Source: Spirometra erinaceieuropaei
Taxonomy: Eukaryota > Platyhelminthes > Cestoda > Diphyllobothriidea > Diphyllobothriidae
NCBI GenBank assembly: GCA_902702965.1
Contig: CACRXP010000572.1
Span: 120,532-184,531, forward strand
Direction: 5' to 3'
Length of the DNA: 64,000 bases
Shown: piece after piece, positions 13,601 to 25,600 of the stretch
Numbering within the stretch: the stretch's first letter is position 1
How the letters are laid out: each line of letters opens with the position of its first letter
Notes under the pieces: model-generated
Database searches by the model: none
The model's input: only the letters and a program-made list of their open reading frames with translations
Told to the model about the DNA's origin: nothing
Position numbers and translations under genes: made by a program

Positions 13601-16600
13601 TAAAGCCCTTGTTCCAGGGATCGCTTCTACTGCTTGTCAGGTAGCAATGACTGTTGTTGCCGGAGCATTTAGATAAATAAAAGTTCGACATTTGTTTACG
13701 ATTTATTTGTGAGTTTTCTCGTGTTAAGAATTTTCACGCGTAGCGTCCTTTCATCACAACGTAGGTTACACCCACACATCACAACCGAATCTTAGGCGGA
13801 TTGTTGAGACTGGATAGGACTTAGGCCACAATTTTCATTATGGAGAGGTTCTCAATCAAATGGGGCGTCCGAGTCTATAAAGGAGTCTTTTTACACAAGC
13901 TGTTCCGCTGAGGACGAAGTGGGTTGAGTTCAGGCATGGGGGAGCGGACTTTAACTGTGTCCTTTGCACAAGGTCTATTCTCTCATTGTCCTTTTCTGTG
14001 AGGGTCGCGGGGGAAGCTACTTGGTGAATAAATAGACTGCCTCAAAGCTTAACACGGCTTTGTCATCTGGAAGGACACACCTCATAGTCGCTGCGAACTA
14101 ATCTTGATTTGGGTGTGAATACCTATGTAGCCAGAACTCTAGCCCATGGTTGAAACGAACCCAAGTGTACCATAGGGAACTCGCGGATTCACTAATCTGT
14201 CAAGAAGGATAGCTTTATTAGTGGATTTCCGGCTGTCATCGTAACCCGTACGAAATGTTAGTTTATAAGGTCAATTCAGTTTATTGCAGGTGAAGAATTT
14301 CATATAGCGTAAAATTTGCCGGCAATTTCTTGTGTCTTAGTAGTCGCCCACACGGGGCCTCCAGCAATGTAAGCGAAAAAACGACCATCTTTAAAAAGAA
14401 AACGTGGAAGATTTGTGAATTAATATTTAGTAGATGAAACATGAAGGGGCAGTTAAGGCCAAAAATTCGAAATACAAGTGTACTGCACGTAATCTGTTTA
14501 GGGTTAATGGTCGGAGTTCGTAATTCAGAGAAGCGCACCTAAATCAGTAGATAGTTAGACAGGATGATGAATGTAAGATTTTAGTATTTTGTCGATTGTT
14601 CTACATGTCATACACTGAGGTTACCAGCTAGCTTTATTTAACGGAGTTATTAATTAGCTAATCCAGTTTTTTAAGCATTGCGGTACACTTCCCTGCCTTA
14701 TGCCGGTTTATTTTGATATTGTCAACTTCGGTCAGGGCTGTTTGTAAAAATAAATGTTCCGGCGTAGCTGGCATAGAAGCTGCCGTTGTCTAAAATCGTG
14801 CTTTAATCTTAAGCGGAACTTATATAATACCTGCCTTGGGCGATAAACAAGAGCCTTTTTCAGCAATGCCATACTTATACCTGGTGTCGATGAATGCCGC
14901 TGAATCTGAAGGTCACTAACATAATGTCTATGAATACATTGCTTTTTATATTATTTTTTGTCGATCGACAGGTAGACCTTTTCCTAATATGATCTTTATC
15001 CCAATAATCAAGCGTGCCCAGTTCCTAACTGTTGCTATTTGCACAGTGTGATCTTTCGGAAATTATTCTTCCATCCGACCACCTCGGTCCCCATCACAGG
15101 CTTCCCCTTCAATAAGTCCTCATCGCAAGAGTAAACGTCCATTCACAACGAAGGTCAGGTATCAACACGCTCCTTGGCAAATCTAAAACATCTTCTAACT
15201 GATTCCTGCCTTACAAATGATTTCTTCAGAAATTTCGCAGAAACGATTGAATGCCTTCCTATTCTGCCTATTTACGCTTAGCGAGAACTTTGCCGTACGG
15301 TTTCAGTAAATGGTCTTAAGAGGCATGTAATGATGCATTTTTACCGTTCCACGAATAATATTGTCGTCTGGCTTATTTCTAGACGCGGTTCTACTACTAA
15401 TAATTCACAACAAAGTGACTTTACTAATACAAAAGGTTGACTAACGACTTTCATGACTGCCTTTATGCCGCCTATTTCCGTGTTCGTTTAAAATCCGCGA
15501 TAGACAAAACCTGTCCCAGCATTTTTGTTGAGGAAGTTGGTCAAGGTCGCATTGTTTTACGACCGCAAGACTTGGTTACTACGCGCTACCGGCCTAGGAT
15601 CACGGATTAAGTCTCCGCCGTGGAACTCCATAGCCAATTCTGGCTCTCGCTGCCAGTAATGCGATACAAGATCTCTCGTCTCATACGCACTCCGTCGATC
15701 CTAATGGAAGGTCATATGTAATATCATCCCTCCGAAACCCTGTTCGAATTGACGCTGCCGCCGTATTCGAACCGGATAGGTGTGGTTAGGTCGAACTTGA
15801 AAATAATACCGAACCCGACGGATTTTCTGGAGTGCAAATCCGACCTGGCAACGATTGCTGACGACCGTCAGCCGCGTGCCGCCCTGGTTCGTGAAGCCTT
15901 CAATTCAGCATCTGACTACCAGCATCGCGGGTAACGGATACAGGTCGGGTTTCATACTACAGCTCTCTAAGCTAGTTGTAACCAGTCCCATTCTACGGTG
16001 TTCACTTGTTTAGTTCTCTTACGTGTGTTCTGTCTTGCAGAGTGTTAAACAAAACTAGAGTCATCGCAGCAGTTGACTCCTCTCTCGGCAGCCTGATGGC
16101 CTCAATTGGCCTCCTCTCGTCTGTAAAATCCAATTCCGATCCTACTGTCGCTGCCGATTCAGCAGACCGCAATTCACTTCCGGGAGCGGTGGGAGTATTG
16201 TCACTCAATGATGCCCGCTACAAAGCCATACTTCCCGATGCCATAACGATTCTGATGCAACTGAAGAAGGCTGTCGCTAGTTGGCGGACCCGACTTCTCG
16301 AAGCCTCTGAAGGTGAGTAGACGACCGGTGCAATAGTAATTGGGTAATAAATGTGTTAGAGAAGGTAAAGAGGCCATGCAATCCCGAGAGCTCCATTTTT
16401 TTTACAAAGGTGAACCAATGGATACGGTAGAAACTGGGACAGATACTTTTTTTCATTCTCTTTCGTGCTCTCCCGCAACCCGTAATCCGGACCGCCATAT
16501 CGATGCACATCTCGTTCAAATGGTCCACACATGCTCAAACCGACGAATCACTGGCTCCATCGTGCGGGAAATTTCTTTCTGCCCGCTCATCTGTTTGTTT

Positions 16601-19600
16601 CTGACGGGCCAAGCGGATTTTTATTAGGGATTTGACACGCGGATTTGTTTGGCTTCCTGTAGTGAATGACATACGGCAGCTAGCGCTAGGCGACAAGAAC
16701 AGGCCGCCACCTATCGAATCGCAAAGACGCCAGTAGAATAATATTAGAGATGGACAATTTTTCATTTTGTGCCGGACGATGTCTTGCATGATAACGCATC
16801 TTCTTGTAGTTCATCATATTTCCAGTCGTCTTTTGAACCGACAAGAGGTCGCTTTGCCTTAAGCTACTGTGCATAGCTAGGATGGAATAAGTGTACGTAA
16901 GTCTTGCTCGCATGGTTTTCGACAGGTATGAAAAATCCGTACACTACCAAGGCTCCTGGAAGCCCTGTCGGGATTTTGTTAGAATTTGCTCCGCGAACAA
17001 GCACACGGGTGTCGAATTGACTTAATAGGCGCTCCTGGTGGTACTCTGTTACGACTGTCTCGGGAGGGTGAATGAGTATGTGGGCCACATCGAAATCAGT
17101 TTTGCAAAAGTATTAGCACTTGAAAGTGCACTGGAGGAGAAAACCTTGGCCAAAAGATCCTGGCGGTTGTTAGGGTTTCTCCCTGTACACAAAATCTCCA
17201 AGTAACTTTATATATGTGGTCCCAACTCGACCCTTATACTGACAGTGCGCAGTCCGCTGTCTGTTTGAACTTCAAATCCCAGCATAGATTCCCAGACAGT
17301 CAAGGTTCCCGAAGACAAATCTCCGTTCCACCCTCTATACCGGCGCAATTCTACAACTTGTTCGTGGTGTACCGAAAGGGTGGATGGAGACGCCCTCCTT
17401 CGAATCCGGGAACTACAGGGAACCATCTGTACGTGTTTTGAGGGGGGGTGGTCCCAGAGCCGCTCGCATCGACGGGACAGGTTAACCAAGCCTTGCTTGC
17501 ATGGGAGCCAGCAGTGACCGGGTAATGCAGGGACGCTTAGAGGGAACTCTACTAAAGTCACCGTAGTTTCCATTAACGTCAACTGCTAATCAACTCGATC
17601 AAGAGTCCTCGTAGTCGCAGTTAAAAGAGCTTGTTGGACTTCTCCCTCCACGATGTGCTAGTCGTTTTCGGTTTACGCGCATGGCCGTAAGGGCAACCCT
17701 TTAAACCGCCACTTACTTGACCGTCTCTACCTTGGTTGTCGGTGTGACAGTAGTTAAAGGTCGAAGAGTATCGTCGACAAGGACTGGCCGTCTGCAACAC
17801 ATGCTCTTGCTACTGCTGCAAACGCTTATTGATCTGGCGTTCAGAGGATGTCTTTGCGGTCATTCAACTCCTGAGGGTTTCGTTACTGGTTAAATGGTAG
17901 CATTTTGGCGCGTGATGTGGAAACCGCAGACGTTTACGCGTCAGTTCACTTCCTTGTCTGCAGTGGCTATAAGACCCACCTCTCCCACGCCCAAAGTGCC
18001 TCCTGCCAAAGCCTTTAATGCCGTTAAATGACGGCGCAACACAGCCGAGATTGTGGTTGCGGAAGTCTGGTCTCAGCCTGCTGTCCGACTTTACGGAGGC
18101 AGTTGTAGGCGTCATTGAAGTCCACAGTCTACAGAGCGGCTGATAGTTATTGGATTTACTTAGCTATTCATTGTGATCAGATAGGCGGAAGAACCCTGAA
18201 ATCATCTGCCCCGACCGCTCGCGTTAGATCTCGCAATGATTATTGTGTTTAAGAAGGGAGGTAAGATGAAGTGCGAAGACCGCTGCCTCACGAGTCTTGT
18301 CGAAATTGCCGCGAAGGCGTTTACCATTGTCCTTCTAAGGTGTTTTAAAAATACGCGATGCAAGGACGAGGCCTAATTAAGCCGGGTGACTAGCCTGACG
18401 TGAATGCTTTGACTAAATCTATATACCGTCACACATTTTCGAATTCCACCATGGCTGTCAGCAACCGACAGCCGTCAGTCCTTGTTACCCTCACCGTTCT
18501 TTTCGATTCAGACTTTCCTTGTTTCTACGACAGCTGGCATTTGATGGCCGTTTTTGTTCCAATACATGGTAGATGGGCTAACTCATGAAATGTCAACCGA
18601 AATTCCGAAATGCGTTTTCGTTTCAAAAAGATCAATCAAATAGAGTTGTAATGCCAATCATCATGTAACATAATTCTATCACAATTCAGTTACCTCAGGA
18701 TGCCGACTTTCATACAAACTTCTTTTTGACTGCATGCAGGAAATACACTCTGTAAAAAATGACTACTTAAGTAGCATGCATTTTCTCATTGATTTTCGAT
18801 GCCCTTAAAAAGTCAATGATTTTTCATGGGAGATATGCATAACAATATTCATTGTTCTACTCATTCGTTAGGAATTTACAGCTTCTTTCAATTTTATACT
18901 CGAAGGAAGGGTATAATTTGGTTTGAAAAAAGTTTCTAATTATAAGATTTTTTAAAACCGTGAAATGACCGTCCATAAAAAGCATCTCTCTGCATTTACT
19001 AGTTTTGCTTGCAAAGTTAACAATATGGCTCAAATCTACTGCGAAATTTTATGAACCCCATATGATCTCTGAATACCGCAGAGAAATTTACGGTTTTCCA
19101 TACGCGGAAAATAGAAGGCTTGCAGTTTGGAAACCCTGAATGCAAGTGTAACGGCAGGTCGAGTTCAAAATTATTCGGGAATCGGAAAAGTTTTTTTTAA
19201 GACCGAATTAAACCCTTTCTTCGAGTATAAAATTGAAAGAAGATGTAATTTCCTACCGAATGAGTAGAAGAATGAATATTTTTATGCAGTGTACTTAAGT
19301 AGCCATTTTTTACAGTGCATTTCCTGCATGCAGTCGAAAAGAAGTTTGTTTGAAAGCCGGCATCCTTTGGTAACTGAATTATTATAGAATTATGCTGCAT
19401 GATGATTGGTATTACGACCCTATCTAATTAAACTTTTCGAAACGAAAACGCATTTCAGAATTTCGACTGACATTTCATGAGTTAGCCCATCTACTGTATG
19501 TGTGAGCCGAATGCCTTTCTGTTTTGCAGTGCGAATTGGCTCTGCGAGCGGTGAGGTACTTGCTAGTCTCGCTGCGTTTAGCTGTTGTCACCGGCTACTC

Positions 19601-22600
19601 GAATGATGGCTGTTGTTAATGTAAAGTTGACAACATGCCCGAGTCCTATGTGCGTGACCAGTGTTAGACATCATAGGGATTTGTTGTTTCGACACCGACA
19701 GTAATAATGGCTCTGACCATGCCTTTTGGAGACCATCTCTGACTCAGACCGTGTACGGGGAAAATTCATGACGGGCGGGAAATAATGATGCTGACCGTCT
19801 GAAGGCTCCTGACACTGGAAGTGCTTTCCACATGGTTATTTCCAACAGCACTAACGCAGGTGATGACGAACTTGGGAGTGCCGTCGACCAAAAACAGCAA
19901 GCTCAAATTGAAGTGCCATCTCTAGAGTGCCTTACTAGAAGTACTGGGCCGCAGTAGGTATCGCAACAAGCAATCGACTGGTGGAACTATCGAGCTGGCT
20001 TTAAGTGTTAGTTCTGCTCGTTTTCGGCACGTTCCCAACTTAGGGCGTTTGCGTCGTCGTAGTACACGCTCCCTAGGGCACGATCATAAGAAACCCTGGC
20101 AGAAGACGCCCCAGGATCTGTGGCACGGTTCAGACAACGATCATACCTGGAGGCTATACAGGGTTTTGAGGTGAGCCAGCTTTCTGCTCCGACTGCCTCG
20201 GCGACAAGAGATAACCAAAGCAAAGCAATAATCCTAATTGAATGGGATCAATATAGCCCTGTCTTTTGTTAACCTAGCTGGATTTGTGAAGGGGACGTTC
20301 TTTCCACTTCTTTGGGCTTTGCCCGCAGTTTAAAATCAAGCCCTGACTCTGATGTAGTCTGGGAGTCTTAAGCACGCTACACATGGAAAGTCAATTGTTC
20401 ACTAATCTTTTCTTAACATCTTAATGGTTATTCCTGTTTTGTTACCACTTCACAACAGGCCATTCAAACTGAACCCTACTCTTACAGCATTTTCTTTCGT
20501 GTGTGGTTTGTTTACAAATCACCTATTTTATTTGACTGTCCGTTTCAGATCCCCTCTCTGATGCCGCTGCCGACTGTACAAGCTCACCAGCCAGTTGTGC
20601 TCTGCTGCCTGGAAAACGCTTGACTCTGCAAGCACTTCGTGAGGTATGTTGCCAACCGACCACAAACACACCCTAGCCTTTCTGGCACCGTTTTCCTTCC
20701 CAACCACCCTTTAACGCCATCGCCGACGCTCTGGTACCATTCATTGTTAAGTATATACTAACAAAAGCTATGCCCTGCCGTATTGGTAACTAGGCTTGTT
20801 AGCGAGGCTATAGACAAGGGGCCGCTTTTTTGCCCTACAGCTTTTTTAGCGCTTTTCAAACTGGTTTTTGGGTTTCATGCTCTCATTTACCACCTCCCTC
20901 CCCATATTTTTTCATCAGTCTCCAGCATACTCAACTTCTGCTTGTTACTGCGAGTTAGTGCCAAAGTCGGAGAAGTCGATGAGCGTGGAAAGGGGTTAGA
21001 GGCAGGTGTTTGTATGTGCGTTGCAGATGCGTTGAACTGAAACAAGTCCGATTGGTTCACGGTACGCGCTAATCAGGCCACGCAGACTGCGCGAGCCAGT
21101 AACTAGTGTCACACATGGTGGGTGTGGTGGCAAGCCTAGACGTATGCTGCGTCAGCCGCTGCGCCTAATTCCACCACCAGTTAGATAAGAGACTCGGACA
21201 GTCTACGGGTATCTGGGAGAGGAAAGAACAAGTAAGGTCGATACTAGGGAGCCCATCCTTACGGCACATCAGCGAATCTTTCGCCATACTAAACCCGACG
21301 TGCTTTGATCTATCTTGAAATTTCCTGTTTTGGAAGGTTGGCGATTGACGGGGTAACTGTTCTTTTTGGACCGATGGGTAGACTCAATGGCCTCTGCGAC
21401 ACGCATGCGAGACTGCAAACGCCCTCGTGGAAGCCTGGCACGTGCTGTGGGAACCAGGTTGTGCCTGCCGCGTGTATATGGGCTGTTGAACTTTTTCAGT
21501 CACTGCAGCCAATCTGCCTCCTGTCGTGTTGACATTTTTTCCATCTGAGCCAGGTAGGTAAGGAAAGAGGGAATGAGGTAGATATCTCGCACAGTTGATT
21601 GGTGCATGGGAGAGGAAATAGTGAGCCTGATACTGGGGGATACATCCTCGAAGCAAGTCGCCGCATTGCTTGCCACAATAAGTCTGACCGTTAGTTTACT
21701 ATAAGCACGCGTGTTGGGCAGTGTAATTCTGCGTTACTATTTACTCCGTATACAGTACCTGTGCTAACTCATGAAATGTCATGAATATACACAGGTTAAC
21801 GACTTAAACGCAGAATCGGTAAACACTACGGCTCCCAAAGTCTGATAGCGAAAAATAAACGATGTGTCAAAGAAATAAAGCAAAGTTTGGTTAAGAAAAT
21901 ATTATTTACTGAGATAAAAATAGATAATTTTCGACAAAAGTCACATTTTTGGGAAACGCCTATATTGCAACCAAGTTAATAAAGGCTACGTATGAGGGCG
22001 TATAAAGGAGGAGGGCGCATAAAAGGTCGAAAATAATTAAGGACAGAAACAGATACAAAAAATTAGTACTTTGTTGATTGTTCATTTGAATTAATAACGG
22101 CAGATAGTCTGTCAGACATAGACATGACGAGGTTATCTATGGTGGATTGTAAAATGTAATTATTGAGTACGAAATCCAATTTTCCCTGCATTGAAAGAGT
22201 CTTCTTAGCTTTGTGCCAATTTCTTTTGACTATTCCAAAAAGATTTTCGATTGGATTAAGGTCGGGACTGTTGGCCGGGATGAAAATGGATTGGAGGCCG
22301 ATGGCGAAGAGGGTGGTTGTTGTCTAAAATGTTAGATTATATTTGCAAGCAGCATCAAATTCGTACCTCTTTAGAGCGGTGGACAGGTGCATTGTCCTGC
22401 AAAATTACAGTATCCATTTGGCGCCGACTTATGCCGTTGTAGCCGAAAGCATCCTTGACAATTGCAATAAACACCTTGCTGTTGATGGTGTCGGATGTTG
22501 ACCGCCAGACAGGCCGCTCACTGAATTTAATCGCNNNNNNNNNNNNNNNNNNNNNNNNNNNNNNNNNNNNNNNNNNNNNNNNNGCTCGATCAAGAGTCCT

Positions 22601-25600
22601 CGTAGTCGCAGTTACAAGAGCTTGTTGGACTTCTCCCTCCACGATGTGCTAGACGTTTTCGGTTTACGCGCATGGCCGTGTAGGCAAGGCAACCCTTCAA
22701 ACCGCCACTTACTTGACCGTCTCTACCTTGGTTGTCGGTGTGACAGTAGTTAGAGGTCGAAGAGTATCGTCGACAAGGACTGGCCGTCTGCAACACATGC
22801 TCTTGCTACTGCCGCAAACGCTTATTGATCTGGCGTTCAGAGGATGTCTGTGCGGTCATTCAACTCCTGAGGGTTTCGTTACTGGTTAAATGGCAGCATA
22901 TCGGCGCGTGATGTGGAAACCGCAGACGTTTACGCGTCAGTTCACTTCCTTGTCTGCAGTGGCTTTAAGACCCACATCTCCCACGCCCAAAGTGCCTCCT
23001 GCCAAAGCCTTTAATGTCGTTAAATGACGGCGCAACACAGCCGAGATTGTGGTTGCGGAAGTCTGGTCTCAGCCTGCTGTCCGACTTTACGGAGGCAGTA
23101 GTAGGCGCCGTTGAAGTCCACAGTCTACAGAGCGTCTGATAGTTATTGGATTTACTTAGCTATTCATTGTGATCAGATAGGCGAAGAACCCTGAAATCAT
23201 CTGCCCCGACCGCTCGCGTTAGATCTCGCAATGATTATTGTGCTTAAGAAGGGAGGTAAGATGAAGTGTTAAGACCGCTGCCTCATGAGTCTTGTCGAAA
23301 TTGCCACGAAGGCGTTTACCATTGCCCTTCGAAGGTGTTTTTAAAATACGCGATGCAAGGACGAGGCCTAATTAAGCCGGGTGACTAGCCTGACGTGAAT
23401 GCTTTGACTAAATCTATATACCGTCACACATTTTCGAATTCCACCATGGCTATCAGCAACCGACAGCCGTCAGTCCTTGTTACCCTCACCGTTCTTTTCG
23501 ATTCAGACTTTCCTTGTTTCTACGACAGCTGGCATTTGATGGCCGTTTTTGTTCCAATACATAGTAGATGGGCTAACTCATGAAATGCCAACCGAAATTC
23601 CGAGATGCGTTTTCGTTTCAAAAAGATCAATTAAATAGAGTTGTAATGCCAATCACCATGTAACATAATTCAGTTACCTCAGGATGCCGACTTTCATACA
23701 AACTTCTTTTTGGCTGCATGCAGGAAATACACTCTGTAAAAAATGACTACTTAAGTAGCATGCATTTTCTCATTGATTTTCGATGCCCTTAAAAAGTCAA
23801 TGATTTTTCATGGGAGATGTGCATAACAATATTCATTGTTCTACTCATTCGGTAGGAATTTACAGCTTCTTTCAATTTTATACTCAAAGGAAGGGTATAA
23901 TTTGGTTTGAAAAAGTTTCTAGTTATAAGATTTTTTAAAACCGTAAAATGTCCGTCCATAAAAAGCATGTCTCTGCATTTACTAGTTTTGCTTGCAAAGT
24001 TAACAATATGGCTCAAATCTACTGCGAAATTTTATGAACCCCATATGATCTCTGAATACCGCAGAGAAATTTACGGTTTTCCATACGCGGAAAATAGAAG
24101 GTTTGCAGTTTGGAAACCCTGAATGCAAGTGTAACGGCAGGTCGAGTTCAAAATTATTCGGGAATCGGAAAAGTTTTTTTTAAAACCGAATTAACCCCTT
24201 TCTTCGAGTATAATATTGAAAGATGTAATTTCCTACCGAATGAGTAGAAGAATGAATATTTTTATGCATTGTACTTAAGTAGTCATTTTTTACAGTGCAT
24301 TTCCTGCATGCAGTCGAAAAGAAGTTTGTTTGAAAGCCGGTATCCTGTGGTAACTGAATTATTATAGAATTATGCTGCATGATGATTGGTATTACAACCC
24401 TATCTAATTAAACTTTTCGAAACGAAAACGCATTTCAGAATTTCGACTGACATTTCATGAGTTAGCCCACCTACTGTATGTGTGAGCCGAATGCCTTTCT
24501 GTTTTACAGTGCGAATTGGCTCTGCGAGCGGTGAGGGACTTGCTAGTCTCGCTGCGTTTAGCTGTTGTCACCGGCTACTCGAATGATGGCTGTTGTTAAT
24601 GTAAAGTTGACAACATGCCCGAGTCCTATGTGCGTGACCAGTGTTAGACATCATAGGGATTTGTTGTTTCGACACCGACAGTAATAATGGCTTTGACCAT
24701 GCCCTTTGGAGACTATCTCTGACTCAGACCGTGTACGGGGAAAATTCATGACGGGCGAGAAATAATGATGCTGACCGTCTGAAGGCTCCTGGCACTGGAA
24801 GTGCTTTCCACATGGTTATTTCCAACAGCACTAACGCAGGTGATGACGAACTTGGGAGTGCCGTCGACCAAAAACAGCAAGCTCAAATTGAAGTGCCATC
24901 TCTAGAGTGCCTCACTAGAAGTACTGGGCCGCAGTAGGTATCGCAACAAGCAATCGACTGGTGGAACTATCGAGCTGGCTTTAAGTGTTAGTTCTGCTCG
25001 TTTTCGGCACGTTCTCAACTTAGGGCGTTTGCGTCGTTTTAGTACACGCTCCCTAGGGCGCGATCATAAGGAACCCTGGCAGAAGACGCCCCAGGATCTG
25101 TGGCACGGTTCAGACAACGATCATACCTGAAGGCTATACAGGGTTTTGAGGTGAGCCAGCTTTCTGCTCCGACTGCCTCGGCGACAAGAGATAACCAAAG
25201 CAAAGCAATAATCCTAATTGAACGTGATCAATATAGCCCTGTCTTTTGTTAACCTAGCTGGATTTGTGAAGGGGACGTTCTTCCCACTTCTTTGAGCTTT
25301 GCCCGCAGTTTAAAATGAAGTCCTGACTCTGATGTAGTCTTGGAGTCTTAAGCACGCTACACGTGGAAAGTCAATTGTTCACTAATCTTTTCTTAACATC
25401 TAAATGGTTATTCCTGTTTTGTTACCACTTCACAACAGGCCAGTCAAACTGAACCCTACTATTACAGTATTTTCTTTCGTGTGTGGTTTGTTTGCAAATC
25501 ACCTATTTTATTTGACTGTCCGTTTCAGATCCCCTCTCTGATGCCGCTGCCGACTGTACAAGCTCACCAGCCAGTTGCGCTCTGCTGCCTGGAAAACGCT

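Larger units (their letters stand above)
17594..21754 (+). repeat. 4.15-kb segment, copy 1 (contains ORC3 exon 12)
   Basis: This segment is repeated at 22585-26737 with roughly 1-2% base differences and a few small indels by eye. It carries a MITE, ORC3 exon 12 and parts of both flanking introns. Its right limit is exactly where a Tc1-type element begins (TA then CAGTACC at 21751-21759). Its left limit matches the first base after the N run that starts copy 2. Both limits fit alternative haplotypes placed end to end. Confidence 0.9.

Noticed and set aside
17208..17582. 124-codon minus-strand frame
   Set aside because: Not recognised and lying in an intron; possibly repeat-derived, but no second copy was seen in the window.
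22355..22652. Open frames on both strands running through the first N run
   Set aside because: They join sequence across an assembly gap. Only the Tc1 part (minus strand, below 22534) is meaningful.
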